Source of the DNA: G965250275 sp965250275 | GTDB taxonomy: Bacteria; Pseudomonadota; Alphaproteobacteria; Rhodobacterales; Rhodobacteraceae | Direction: 5' to 3' | Length of the DNA stretch: 64,000 nucleotides | Assembly (NCBI GenBank): GCA_965250275.1 | Contig: OZ252297.1 | Span: 3,534,001-3,598,000, forward strand | In this document: positions 49,820 to 58,980 of the stretch, piece after piece | Layout: the number at the start of each line of letters is the position of its first letter | Numbering within the stretch: the first letter of the stretch is position 1 | The notes under the pieces: model-generated | The model's input: the letters and a program-made list of their open reading frames with translations, nothing else | Database searches by the model: none | Told to the model about the DNA's origin: nothing | Translations under genes and position numbers: made by a program

Positions 49820-51916
49820 ATGTCATTTCACTTGGAATTGGGACATTGCCTGATGCATTGGGAAAACCGCGGCCTGACCCGTGACGATCTTGCGCGACAG
49901 GTGGGCTGCAGCACGTCTGCCATCAGTCACTGGATCAATGACCGCCGCCCTATCAGACCGGATCTCGCGCATGAAACCTTCCGGGCTTTTGCGCGGGCTT
50001 TTGATAGCGACGAAGAGCTTGATAGGCTCGCAAGACTTGCCGGGTCCTATCAGGAAAAGTTCCCTGACCGTTCTGTTTCCGAGATCGAGCAGCTGCTCTC
50101 GATGCAGCCCAACGATGCAGCGGCCGCGCCAACATCCGGGAAAGATCAGGCACATCAAGAGGACTGGTCAGCATCCAATGCGCGGACTGCCGGACAAACC
50201 AAGGCCGTTCTTGCCGTGGCGGCACTTGTCGCGGCATTGGCGCTCAGCCAGAATATTCGGGAGGGTGCGGGGTTCGTGGCAGGCCAGATCTGGCGTGCCG
50301 GTACGCTTGATCCAATCGCTTTGTTCCTTTGGTCGCTGCTGTTTTCCTCCATGGTCCTGTTCGTCCTTGGCTTTGACGGTCAAGGAGCACGCAAGAGAGC
50401 GCGCTGGATCGAAAGAGGAGCTTGGCGCAACACTTATGTAACGCTTGTCACTGGGTTTCTTGACAGGGTCGACGGGGCTCTGCTCCCGAATTCACGCGCT
50501 GCGACTACGGCAAAGACCTCTTTCACCCGCAATTGGAGCGTTGAGCTTTTCGAAATGGCGCTGGCGGTTGCTGTTCTCTACCCAATTTTCCTTCTGATGG
50601 GCCAATGGGTCATCACCGGTTCAGACCAGACATTGGGACTGTTTGGCGGGTGGCCTAAGGATGATGTGTTGTTGCGCCGCGTTACGATCAGTGGGTGTTT
50701 CGTCGGCTCCGTTGTGGTGGCGTTTGCTGCGAGCAAACAGCCACGCAAAGGGGCACGCATTGGCCTCGGCTGCCTGGCTATTGCCGTGAATTTTGCGGCA
50801 TACATCCTGTGTTGGATCTCCTACGGAGGTGTGGAAGTCGGCCCGGGCGCCGTCAACATGGCAACCATTGCCTTCATTCTGGGCATTGCATTCAAGCTGT
50901 TCGACAACATTGCTGTCCCGGCCGCCGCGGCGGCAACCGCCGGAACAGTCCTGGGCTTCGCTTTCCTGCCGCTTGTCGAGATATCCGAATTGCTTGTTGG
51001 GCGGATGGGCGCGGGATATCAGGACATGCAGGTTAAGGCGGTCCATACCGTTTTGAACCATTCGCTTAATGTAGCACTCTTCTTTTGCTTGTTGTGGTTG
51101 TTTTCCCAGATCGTGAGGCGAGACCTCATCCGGAAGAATGCGATGATGGGCGCCGCGCTCTACACTGCGGTTTCAGTCGGTACCGCCGGTTTGATGTTTT
51201 TTGCCGCAACCCAGAGGTTCTGGGCCGAGTATTATCTGTTCTTGGGGCTTATCCCGATCCTGAACGCCTTTTTTGATTTCCTTTCGATTGGCCTGACCCG
51301 TTACACTCTGCGTCTCGGCCTGCAACGATTTGGTTTCAGAACTCTGATTTTTGCCTGCCTCGACATTGCCATTGCCGTGTGCCTGTTTGCGACTTTGGTT
51401 GTCACCAACTTTCTGCTCTTCGAATTTCTAAACAGTGTTACAGGTTCGATCATTATCCCGGTTCACGGCCACGAGGAGATGTGCCGGGCGGGTGGCGAAT
51501 TCTTAGCGGCAGCGCAGTTGATCAATGCCCACGGAACCGCCGCCGCGGAAACGGGTGAATGCGTCCGCCCGCTTTTGTCACAATTGATTCAAGACCCGCT
51601 GAAACATGCTTGGCTAATTGCGGTTTTTGCCTCCACTCTACTGCCAACTGCGCTCCATCTGGGTTTTGCGGTCTTTGCCTTTGCTCCTGCACTGCTAGGC
51701 CGGAGCATTTCTAGCAAGGTAAGCAGACTTATTCGGGAGGCCGAAGACGATCTTCTGGCCAGAGCCGGAGCGTCCATCGCGCTTGGCGCTTGGCTTTCCT
51801 GCTCTTTGGTGGTCATCGCCGTTGTGCTGAATCAGGTATTGTCGATGCTTTATCTGTCGTCTGGTGCGCTGAATTGGCTAAACGAGTTTCTGTCCCAATC
51901 TCTGATCGGATATTGA
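49820..51916 (+). CDS. N-terminal HTH fused to a polytopic membrane protein
   Basis: 698 residues from the ATG at 49820 (GAGAGG upstream; an in-frame GTG lies two codons earlier). Residues about 10-55 are a Cro/C1-type helix-turn-helix: HWENRGLTRDDLARQVGCSTSAISHWINDRRPIRPD. A linker is followed by about 10-12 membrane spans (for example AVLAVAALVAALALSQ, LFEMALAVAVLYPIFLLM, NMATIAFILGIAFKLF, LIFACLDIAIAVCLFATLVV). No transporter or kinase motif is visible. It would be a membrane-tethered DNA-binding protein. Its location divergent from the RTX gene suggests it controls that gene. I know of no family with exactly this arrangement. Confidence 0.8.
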   Translation: MSFHLELGHCLMHWENRGLTRDDLARQVGCSTSAISHWINDRRPIRPDLAHETFRAFARAFDSDEELDRLARLAGSYQEKFPDRSVSEIEQLLSMQPNDAAAAPTSGKDQAHQEDWSASNARTAGQTKAVLAVAALVAALALSQNIREGAGFVAGQIWRAGTLDPIALFLWSLLFSSMVLFVLGFDGQGARKRARWIERGAWRNTYVTLVTGFLDRVDGALLPNSRAATTAKTSFTRNWSVELFEMALAVAVLYPIFLLMGQWVITGSDQTLGLFGGWPKDDVLLRRVTISGCFVGSVVVAFAASKQPRKGARIGLGCLAIAVNFAAYILCWISYGGVEVGPGAVNMATIAFILGIAFKLFDNIAVPAAAAATAGTVLGFAFLPLVEISELLVGRMGAGYQDMQVKAVHTVLNHSLNVALFFCLLWLFSQIVRRDLIRKNAMMGAALYTAVSVGTAGLMFFAATQRFWAEYYLFLGLIPILNAFFDFLSIGLTRYTLRLGLQRFGFRTLIFACLDIAIAVCLFATLVVTNFLLFEFLNSVTGSIIIPVHGHEEMCRAGGEFLAAAQLINAHGTAAAETGECVRPLLSQLIQDPLKHAWLIAVFASTLLPTALHLGFAVFAFAPALLGRSISSKVSRLIREAEDDLLARAGASIALGAWLSCSLVVIAVVLNQVLSMLYLSSGALNWLNEFLSQSLIGY

Positions 51917-52314
51917 ATTTTGATCAACTGGAGTTGGTAGTCGCCGGATTTCTTGGACAGCTGATTTGGCGTCCAAAGCCAGGAGAAAAGCGAACGGCGG
52001 GCCGTAGCAGATCGAGCAGGATTTATTGACCTCAGCTCGGACGTCGTCTCTCAACGGAGGTCGAAAGCAACCATCAAGATCAATGCGGATTTCCAGATTT
52101 TTGGGAAACATCCCTTCCTTCAATCCTTTGAGCGAAGACCCTCGCCCAGAGGTCTTGCTGATTGCCGATGTTTCAGACCCCCCTCTGAAACTGTGTGCGA
52201 AAAAATCTGGCTACCCCCGCCGGTCCCTGCGCCGTAACTTCTGAACTTTTGCACCCCCCCTTTTTTTGTTTTCAGGTTGACCGGCGCCCTGGGCCAGCAA
52301 TGCGCGCGCTCTGA
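51917..52314. other. Gene-free stretch with a hairpin
   Basis: 398 bp. GTTTCAGA (52170-52177) and TCTGAAAC (52184-52191) form a perfect 8-bp stem with a C6 loop. A C7/T7 tract lies at about 52254-52267. Short open frames have no convincing features. Confidence 0.45.
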
Positions 52315-52769
52315 CTAGGGCGCGCGCGCCATCGCCTCAAAGAACGCAACGTAGCGATCAGAAGCGCCGCTTTCAGGGAAGCGACAGGGAAACGCAAAAG
52401 CGCCATTTTTCTCCAGCAAAGGCAAAAGCGCCTGCCAGGTCACTTCGAGGCTTTCAGCGACCCACTCTTCCCACGCCTTCATCGGGCCCGTGTCGCTCTC
52501 TTTCAGATAGACACAAGCGAATGCCTTCTCCGAGGCGGTAGTCTTTTTTATGTTCCTTTTTGAGTTCTTATAGGGGGTGACAGTTTTGTCATGCTTGAGC
52601 GACAGCTTTGCCACCCTGTTTGAGCCGCCAGAGCGCACCTCGTTGATCCCCTCGCAGCCCTCGGGAAAGCTCATTTCGAACGCGCGCGACTTCCCTTTCT
52701 CTTCAACCTGCTGAAGCCAGCCCGCAGACTTGAGCTGAGCGAGGTCCCTCTGGACCGTGCGTTTGTTTA
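52315..52769 (-). pseudogene. 5'-truncated winged-HTH protein cut by the IS element
   Basis: The frame is open from the IS border (52769) to the stop at 52315, 151 codons. It begins INKRTVQRDLAQLKSAGWLQQ, a helix-turn-helix typical of plasmid or phage replication/regulatory proteins, and continues MSFPEGCEGINEVRSGGSN. The N-terminus is missing because the IS3 element begins immediately. No continuation is found on the other side of the IS. Confidence 0.7.
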
Positions 52770-52795
52770 TGACCCAGCCCCGTGATCCGGGCCGT

Positions 52796-53701
52796 TCAGA
52801 TGTAGAATCCGTTCCTGTTTCTTTCTGTTGCTATGGGTTCGGTCAAGGCCTGCTGAGCGGAGCCTTTGCGGAGCTCAAGCGAGGCAGGCCGGGTGGCGCG
52901 GTTAAGATTGGCGTAGACAGCCGGAGCAAGTCCACCAAGTGATGTGTGTGGTCTTTGTGTGTTGTAATCGATCCTCCAGTTTTCGATGATCTTCCGTGCT
53001 TCAGCGAGATTGCCGAAGATGTGCTCGTTCAGGCATTCGTCCCTGAGCCTGCCGTTGAATGACTCGACAAAGGCATTCTGCATCGGTTTTCCCGGCGCGA
53101 TGTAATGCCAACCAACGCCATTATCCTGGCACCACCTCAGCACCGCGTGGGACGTCATTTCCGTTCCATTGTCAGAAACGATCATGTCGGGTTGACCGCG
53201 CCGTCGGATCAGATCATCCAGTTCGCGGGTCATGCGGGCACCAGACAGAGAACGATCTACGACGGTCGCCAGCGCCTCACGGGTGCAATCATCTACGATG
53301 CACAGCACGCGGAACCGCTGACCATCCTCGAAGGTGTCAGATACAAAGTCCAACGACCATCGCTGATTGGCCCGATCTGGCACCAAAATGGGTCTACGTG
53401 TGCCCAAAGCCCGCTTGCGCGACCGCCTGCGGCGCACCGCCAGCCCTTCTTCACGATAAAGCCGGAACAGCTTCTTGTGGTTCACTTCGAACCCCTCTCT
53501 GGCAAGCAGGATGCCCAAACGGCGATATCCAAACCGACGCCGTTCATTCGCCAGTTCACGCAGCCGCTTGCGCAGGGCGTCATCACCCCGATCCTGCTTC
53601 TTGTACTGAAAGACTGACCGGTGAAGGTCAGCCAACTCACACGCCCGACGCTCAGAAAGGCCGTGCCGATCCATCACGTCCGACACAGCCCTGCGTTTCA
53701 C
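52796..53701 (-). CDS. IS3 transposase OrfB (DDE integrase)
   Basis: 301 residues in this frame, normally made as an OrfAB fusion. HTH_21-type region near the start, then the rve integrase core with RWSLDFVSDTF (first Asp), PDMIVSDNGTEM (second Asp) and the Glu in AFVESFNGRLRDECL. It looks intact and, with orfA, potentially active. In the -1 frame the fusion joins ...DLATK to LLTPDVKRRAVSDVM. Confidence 0.95.
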   Translation of the reverse strand: MKRRAVSDVMDRHGLSERRACELADLHRSVFQYKKQDRGDDALRKRLRELANERRRFGYRRLGILLAREGFEVNHKKLFRLYREEGLAVRRRRSRKRALGTRRPILVPDRANQRWSLDFVSDTFEDGQRFRVLCIVDDCTREALATVVDRSLSGARMTRELDDLIRRRGQPDMIVSDNGTEMTSHAVLRWCQDNGVGWHYIAPGKPMQNAFVESFNGRLRDECLNEHIFGNLAEARKIIENWRIDYNTQRPHTSLGGLAPAVYANLNRATRPASLELRKGSAQQALTEPIATERNRNGFYI

Positions 53702-53709
53702 ATCAGGCG

Positions 53710-53973
53710 TTAGTAATTTTTTGTCGCAAGATCCTTCAGCGCAGCGTTGTCCAGCATCGCATCCGCCAACATCCGCTTCAGGCGATTGTTCTCGTCCTCA
53801 AGTGCCCTGAGCTTCTTTGCGTCCGACACGTTCATGCCACCGAACTTGGCCTTATATTTGTAAAACGTGGCGTCGCTGATCCCGTACTTCCAGCACAGTT
53901 CCTGCGCCTTCACGCCAGCCTCATATTCCTTGATCATCCCAATGATTTGTTCGTCACTAAATCTGCGTTTCAT
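53710..53973 (-). CDS. IS3 transposase OrfA
   Basis: 87 residues from the ATG at 53971-53973 (MKRRFSDEQIIGMIKEYEAG), an HTH protein followed by a leucine zipper (LRALEDENNRLKRMLADAMLDNAALKDL) typical of the IS407 group. A longer frame from 54009 has no support. Its end contains the A6 slippery run. Confidence 0.93.
   Translation of the reverse strand: MKRRFSDEQIIGMIKEYEAGVKAQELCWKYGISDATFYKYKAKFGGMNVSDAKKLRALEDENNRLKRMLADAMLDNAALKDLATKNY
53717..53722 (-). promoter_or_regulatory. A6 frameshift site for OrfAB
   Basis: On the minus strand GCGACAAAAAATTACTAA: A6 just before the orfA stop allows a -1 shift into orfB, the standard IS3 mechanism. Confidence 0.75.
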
Positions 53974-54039
53974 AGTCCATCCTTTGCTTGGACGGATTAC
54001 TAGCACCACCGTGGCCTGATTTCAGGGGGCTGGGTCACA

Positions 54040-54561
54040 GGTGCTGAGATTGTTGAGTTTGATCTTCCGACGCTTCCAATGGCCGTTGAAGCAATCGTAA
54101 CACTTTTTGCGGCGGAGCTGGCAAATGCCAACGCTGATACGTTGAAGGAACGGCGAGACGATTTTTCACAAGCGGTGGCGGAGATGATCGAAACCGGTCT
54201 GGCGATACCTCAGGATCAAATGTTGAATGCAGTCGGCGTTCGGTCGCAGTTGCGTCAGGAATTAAGTACTGCGTTGAAGGGTGCCGCTGCTCAGGTTTTG
54301 CTGACACCCACCACACCGCGCCCGGCTATGCCGCTGTCAGATTTTGACCCGACACAGGAGCTGGCGACTCTCATCCCGTTTACGTGCGGGTTCAATTTAA
54401 CCGGACACCCTGCGATCAGCGTACCCTGTGGACAGACCCATAGTGGCCTGCCGATTGGATTGCAGATGGTTGGTCATAACTACCAAGAAGCTTCGTTGCT
54501 GGAGCATGCCGAAGAGTTTCAAAGGCTGACCAATTGGCATGAGATGCGCCCCCCTGTTTGA
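54040..54561 (+). pseudogene. C-terminal fragment of an amidase
   Basis: Open in frame from the IS border: GAEIVEFDLPTLP..., then MAVEAIVTLFAAELANANAD from 54079. The end LIPFTCGFNLTGHPAISVPCG...GLPIGLQMVG is the hallmark of amidase-signature enzymes. The GGSSGG/Ser-Ser-Lys core is missing because the N-terminal two-thirds are gone at the IS junction. Dead. Confidence 0.85.
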
Positions 54562-54858
54562 AGCGCGCCCCGAAAGAGCACGTTATATCTAGATGGCCGC
54601 GAATTTCTGCTCTCCACCGGTGGAGCTTTTCGCTGCCGTCGCAAAATGTGGAGAGCGGTCGCTCAAGCGCGAAAATAACCACGCCTCGGCGCGGAACCAC
54701 CCAACGATGCTCTAGATGGGCTAGAAGCGCTTACGCGGTTCAATGAACGACCGCTTTGTGTAAGCTGCGTTGCGGCGTGCCTCTCGACAACGAACAGCAG
54801 CTATGGGCCGGTCATACGATCCCAACCATTCGAGAATTAGCGTCAACGCCGTGTTTAC
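54562..54858. other. Gene-free stretch with short repeats
   Basis: 297 bp. TGTAAGCTGCGTTGCGGCG (about 54761-54779) resembles GAAAGCTGCGTCGCGGCAG near 57281-57299, and AATGAACGACCGCTT near 54742 resembles the 44330 element. No gene seen. Confidence 0.4.
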
Positions 54859-55758
54859 TCATACGGTCGTTGCGATCTGTGCAACGAGCGATCGGAACCA
54901 AACATGGGCTGGGTCCTTTTGGCGACGCGGATGCCACAGGAGGTCGACGCTGAACTGTGGTGATGTAAACGGCGGCTCAAACTGTTCAACTGTGTCGGCG
55001 TGTAAAGCTGCCAAACGGGTGGGTATCATCGCAATCAAGTCAGAGCCGGCCACAACCGAAGGTGTCAGAAGGAAACTGGGAAGCGAGCAAGCGACCCGGC
55101 GACTGCGGCCTAGGTCCGCAAGTAATTTATCTGTTGCTCCCGAGAAGCCACCGCCTTCAGGCGAAACTAGAACATGATCAGCGGCACAAAAGGTATCGAG
55201 CGTATACTCGTTGGTCCCCCGCGGGTGATCTTGGCGTTGAATGACCTTGAAGGTTTCCACCAGACCTGGCCGTCGCTTTGCCTCCGGTAGGTTCATCCCT
55301 GTCACCAAAGCGAGCTCACAGGTGTCTTGCTCCAGCTGAGACCACACAGTTGTCGGTTCGAACGGAAGCAGCGCAACGCGGGTATGTGGTGCATGCGCCG
55401 CCAAACTTTGCAATAGGGGGCTTGAAAAGATCGAGTGTACGTAATCCGTGCCAATGACCCGGAACGTGCGCTCCGATGTCGCCGGATCAAACTGCACACT
55501 CTCACGGACAAGTAGATCGAGACTCGCCAAGTGCGCGTGCAACGCCTCTTTCAACTCCATGGCGCGCACCGTCGGCACTAGCTTGCGGCCGGAGGCAGCG
55601 AGTAAGGGGTCATTGAACAATGCGCGCAGCCTCGAGAGCTGAGCGGACATTGCCGGTTGGCTGATCCCCAATTTGTGCGCCGCGCCTGTTACGCTCTCGG
55701 CTTCCAGAAGCGCATCAAGCGCAATCAAAAGCCCAATCTCTGATTGTTTTAAATCCAT
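54859..55758 (-). CDS. LysR-family regulator, paralog 1 (NodD/PnbR-like)
   Basis: 299 residues. N-terminal HTH: MDLKQSEIGLLIALDALLEAESVTGAAHKLGISQPAMSAQLSRLRALFNDPLL, then a substrate-binding domain (FRVIGTDYVHSIFSSPLL). This start (MDL..E.GLL..LD.L) is shared with the regulator at 59021, indicating a common branch. Divergent from the F420-type reductase gene (88 bp). A T-N11-A site at 55783-55798 lies between them. Confidence 0.92.
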   Translation of the reverse strand: MDLKQSEIGLLIALDALLEAESVTGAAHKLGISQPAMSAQLSRLRALFNDPLLAASGRKLVPTVRAMELKEALHAHLASLDLLVRESVQFDPATSERTFRVIGTDYVHSIFSSPLLQSLAAHAPHTRVALLPFEPTTVWSQLEQDTCELALVTGMNLPEAKRRPGLVETFKVIQRQDHPRGTNEYTLDTFCAADHVLVSPEGGGFSGATDKLLADLGRSRRVACSLPSFLLTPSVVAGSDLIAMIPTRLAALHADTVEQFEPPFTSPQFSVDLLWHPRRQKDPAHVWFRSLVAQIATTV

Positions 55759-55782
55759 TCAGATTATGGTACCTATCTAACA

Positions 55783-55798
55783 CATCGATTTTTCCTAT
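55783..55798. promoter_or_regulatory. LysR T-N11-A site (CATCGATTTTTCCTAT)
   Basis: Contains T-CGATTTTTCCT-A, a T-N11-A box, in the divergent promoter of LysR paralog 1. Nearly the same sequence occurs at 58981-58997 in front of paralog 2, in the same orientation relative to its lysR gene. Confidence 0.55.
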
Positions 55799-55846
55799 GA
55801 ATACCCGTCTCCTATCTTCTCCTCAACACAGGAATAGGAGACCAAG

Positions 55847-56491
55847 ATGAAGATCGGATTTGTAGGTGCTGGCGGGATGGCGAAAGCGTTGGCCGGCAAA
55901 TGGGTGCGCACGCATGAGGTCATGCTTTCGGGCCGAGATATGGGCAAAACACGGGAAGCTGCGGAAGTCACAGGCGCAAAATCTGGCACCGCAGAGGAAG
56001 TGGTTGCCTTTGCCGATGTCGTGATTTTGGCCACCCGCTGGCAAGATGTCTTTACGGCGATTGAAACCGCCGGAGGCCCTGCGGCCTTCGAAGGCAAGAC
56101 GGTCATCGACATCAATAACCCGGTGAGTGTCGAGACCTTTGTTACGACTCGCGGCGATGGTCGCTCTCTAACCGAGGCGATTGCCAGCTCCCTTCCAGGT
56201 GCGGCGGTCGGCAAGGCTTTCAACATGGCGCAAGTCGCAGTCTGGGAAGACCCCGACATGATCTATGACGGAAGGCAAATGGTAACCCTTTACACCGCCG
56301 ATGACGCGGCGGACGCGATCATAGCAGAACTCATTTCGGATGTTGGGGCAGAGCCCCTGCGCCTTGGCGATAACACGCATGCATACCAACTGGAGGCCGC
56401 GGCCGCGATCGTAATCAAGTTCCTGTTTGCGGGGGGGGATCCACGCACGATCTTCAACTTTATCCGCCCAGAAACGAAACCCATTCGCTGA
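55847..56491 (+). CDS. NADPH-dependent F420 reductase-like oxidoreductase
   Basis: 214 residues. N-terminal nucleotide fold MKIGFVGAGGMAKALAGKW (GxGxxA), HEVMLSGRDMGK for NADP phosphate, then VVILATRWQDVFTAIE and DINNPV. It matches the NADP-oxidoreductase coenzyme F420-dependent family (PF03807). Such proteins in bacteria lacking F420 reduce other small substrates. Followed 10 bp later by an SDR gene; both are under the LysR divergent promoter. Confidence 0.85.
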   Translation: MKIGFVGAGGMAKALAGKWVRTHEVMLSGRDMGKTREAAEVTGAKSGTAEEVVAFADVVILATRWQDVFTAIETAGGPAAFEGKTVIDINNPVSVETFVTTRGDGRSLTEAIASSLPGAAVGKAFNMAQVAVWEDPDMIYDGRQMVTLYTADDAADAIIAELISDVGAEPLRLGDNTHAYQLEAAAAIVIKFLFAGGDPRTIFNFIRPETKPIR

Positions 56492-56501
56492 GGAAAAGAA
56501 C

Positions 56502-57233
56502 ATGCGCATAAAAGGACAAACGGTCGTGGTGGTTGGTGGCGGTTCCGGTATCGGCAAGGCAATCTCGGCGCAAGCGGTCGCTGCAGGTGCCGACGTAATT
56601 ATCTCCAGTCGCAACACGAAAAAACTGGAGAGAACGGTTGCAAATCTTGGCGCGTCCAGCGCCATACCTGTCGACATGACACAACTGGCTTCAGTCACGG
56701 CCTGGGCCAGTGCTCTGCCGCAGATCGACCATCTTGTGATCTCCGCATCTAGCGCTGCGCATGGGTCCTTCTCGGACCTGCCGGAAAAAGATCTGCGGCA
56801 CATGTTTGATGCCAAGTTCTTTGGCCCCTATGCCATTGTGAAAGCTGCATTGAACAAAATACGCGCAGGCGGATCGATCACGTTCTTTTCCGGGGTGCTG
56901 TCACGGCGTCCCGGTATTAACTGCTCCGGGCTGGGTGCCGTCAACGGAGCGGTCGAAGCTTTGGCACGCAGTCTTGCATTGGAGCTTGGCCCAGCAATTA
57001 GGGTCAATTGTCTTTCGCCAGGGATGGTCCGATCGGACGCGTATGCCGCTATGGAGCCCGAAGCGCGCGAAGCGATGTACGAAGCAACCGGCGAGTCTCT
57101 TCCTGTCGGCAGAGTTGGCACGGTTGAAGAAACCGCAGAAGCAGCGATGTTACTCATGACCAACTCCTACACAACAGGAGTTGTCCTTGATGTGGATGGG
57201 GGGCACATGATCCGCCAATATGCGCGCCGGTAG
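56502..57233 (+). CDS. Short-chain dehydrogenase/reductase lacking the YxxxK pair
   Basis: 243 residues from the ATG at 56502 (GAGGAAAAG upstream). Glycine motif VVVVGGGSGIGKAISAQA, then an SDR core ending SYTTGVVLDVDGGHMIR. At the usual catalytic site the sequence is FFSGVLSRRPGINCSGLGAVNGAVEALARSLA: Tyr and Lys of YxxxK are replaced. A subset of SDRs share this AVNGA pattern. Activity may be altered. Probably co-transcribed with the F420-type reductase. Confidence 0.88.
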   Translation: MRIKGQTVVVVGGGSGIGKAISAQAVAAGADVIISSRNTKKLERTVANLGASSAIPVDMTQLASVTAWASALPQIDHLVISASSAAHGSFSDLPEKDLRHMFDAKFFGPYAIVKAALNKIRAGGSITFFSGVLSRRPGINCSGLGAVNGAVEALARSLALELGPAIRVNCLSPGMVRSDAYAAMEPEAREAMYEATGESLPVGRVGTVEETAEAAMLLMTNSYTTGVVLDVDGGHMIRQYARR

Positions 57234-57375
57234 AAACCTTCGCGCATGCTCCCTAAGTTGCGCATCGACGGTCGGCTTTGAGAAAGCTGCGTCGCGGCAG
57301 ATCAAGCACCGATCAATGTCTGGGATGGGCCGAACCTGTTGCCGGCCCAATCTAGGATTGAGAAATTGTTTCACC

Positions 57376-58419
57376 CTATGGGATCAGCACGGCCACGTCT
57401 AACCCACCCAGATTTCCAGCTTTTTCAACCGCTTTATCCATCTCCGCGAGACCGAAAGACTGCGAGCGTATCTGTCTGACGTCGAGCTGCCCACCTGATA
57501 CCAGCCCCCATGTTCCAGATGCGGTTACCTGATCAAACATGAACGACCCTCGGACCGTGATCTGATTGCGCATGATCCAGTCATATCTCAACGGGATTGG
57601 TCCTCGTCTGCCACCGGAAAGCACTGCCGTGCCACCTGGCCGCAGACATTCCACCGCTGAAACAATTGCTGCAGGGGATTCCATGTGAGCGGACACGTCC
57701 AAGACCAGTTCGGTTTGCGTTGTCACTGAAAGGCCTGCCAAACTCTCAACACTACAAACCTGCACCCGCGGCGAAAGTGCGTTCAAGTCGCCAAGTCGGT
57801 TTTTGTTGCGACCAACGGCGATTACTTTTGCCGCGCCGCGCGCCAATGCCGCGAGCACCGCGCAGGACCCAAGCTGACCCGTCGCACCCAGGATGAGAAC
57901 GGTCTGGCCTGCCTGAAGGAAGCCGCGCTGAAGCCCTGCATCAGCGATTGCGATGCTGGGCAAAGCCGCCAAATGCTCACGGGCAAAGCCGTTGGGGCCA
58001 GCAAGTGTTGTGACACATGCGCGGGGGTATATGGCTTGTTCGGCGAAACTGCCGTGACGCCACAGTGTCTGCATGGCCTTGCCACGCTCTGTTCCATTGC
58101 CAGTCCATCCGATCAAGATGTCGTCAGATAGTCCGTCGGGAGCTCCCGACGAAAGCAGGGAATTGCACAACACAACCTCACCCGGTTCGATGTCCATCAC
58201 ATCGTCGCCAACTTTCAGGACCCGCCCAATGCAAGCAGGCCCAGGGATAAAGGGCACGGGTAGAAGGTAAGGCGGTTTTCCCTTCAAAACATCTGCGGTG
58301 TTTGCAGGCACTCTCACACAAAGAACCTCTACAACCACAGAGCCTCGCGCTGCCTGAGGTGGATCAACGTCACGCAGTTCTAGCCCACCTCCGATCTCTT
58401 CAAGCCAAAGCGCTTTCAT
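57376..58419 (-). CDS. Zinc-type/MDR alcohol dehydrogenase (quinone oxidoreductase-like)
   Basis: 347 residues. GroES-like N-terminal domain (FIPGPACIGRVLKVGDDVMDIEPGEVVL), cofactor domain QTVLILGATGQLGSCAVLAALARGAAKVIAVGRN. No full set of four structural-zinc cysteines, so a non-zinc MDR reductase is likelier. Same orientation as the SnoaL-like gene upstream (58483-58929), probably co-transcribed. Confidence 0.88.
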   Translation of the reverse strand: MKALWLEEIGGGLELRDVDPPQAARGSVVVEVLCVRVPANTADVLKGKPPYLLPVPFIPGPACIGRVLKVGDDVMDIEPGEVVLCNSLLSSGAPDGLSDDILIGWTGNGTERGKAMQTLWRHGSFAEQAIYPRACVTTLAGPNGFAREHLAALPSIAIADAGLQRGFLQAGQTVLILGATGQLGSCAVLAALARGAAKVIAVGRNKNRLGDLNALSPRVQVCSVESLAGLSVTTQTELVLDVSAHMESPAAIVSAVECLRPGGTAVLSGGRRGPIPLRYDWIMRNQITVRGSFMFDQVTASGTWGLVSGGQLDVRQIRSQSFGLAEMDKAVEKAGNLGGLDVAVLIP

Positions 58420-58482
58420 GAATCACCTCTCGTTACGATGTTGCAAAGTGCCGTTTGTCCTGAACCCCGCTGCCTTTTCCGC

Positions 58483-58929
58483 TCACTCAGAAAAGACCGG
58501 GTGGTTCCCGCTGGCAAAGGCGTCAGGGATTGGCATTGAAACGTCCCAGTGCTGGACGATCATGCCGTCTTCGACGCGATAGATATCGACCACAGCAATG
58601 CCGGTGGATTCTACTGTGGGGAAAAACACGGCGTGATCCACCACGAACTGGCCTTCAGAGATCATTCGGGCAGATTCAAACCGGGCCTCAGGCATTCCGC
58701 CCAAGAAACCTTCCCAGAAAGATTTGAGCGGTGCCACGCCGTTCGGCAAGTTCGGATTGTGCTGTACCAGGTCTGGCGCGACGAATTCTTCGATGCGGTC
58801 GAACACGCGACCGTTGAGAACCGTCTCAACATAGGCTTCGACGACGGCTTTCTCTTCCTCACCCGCTGCTGCAGGGTGCGACAGGAATGCTGTCAAGATG
58901 ACGGCTGATGTGATGGCGACCTTCTTCAT
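58483..58929 (-). CDS. Exported SnoaL/NTF2-like protein
   Basis: 148 residues with a signal peptide (MKKVAITSAVILTAFLSHPAAAG). An NTF2-fold region (VEAYVETVLNGRVFDRIEEFVAPDLVQHNPNLPNG, HWDVSMPIP) is typical of SnoaL-like proteins. Export to the periplasm is unusual for the family. First gene of the leftward pair, divergent from LysR paralog 2. Confidence 0.85.
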   Translation of the reverse strand: MKKVAITSAVILTAFLSHPAAAGEEEKAVVEAYVETVLNGRVFDRIEEFVAPDLVQHNPNLPNGVAPLKSFWEGFLGGMPEARFESARMISEGQFVVDHAVFFPTVESTGIAVVDIYRVEDGMIVQHWDVSMPIPDAFASGNHPVFSE

Positions 58930-58980
58930 ATCTATGTGCTCCCAAGAAATTTCTGTTCCCTGGGTACTTCATGCTTCAGG

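Larger units (their letters stand above)
52770..54037 (-). mobile_element. IS3-family insertion sequence (IS407 group)
   Basis: The 1268-bp element has imperfect terminal inverted repeats. The left end starts TGACCCAGCCCCGTGATCCG. The right end, read inward, starts TGACCCAGCCCCCTGAAATC. It encodes overlapping orfA/orfB joined by a -1 frameshift. The flanks do not show a target duplication (left ...GTTTGTTTA, right CAGGTGCTG). Both flanking genes are truncated and unrelated, so the element probably came to this junction by recombination between two copies or by an adjacent deletion. Confidence 0.93.
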
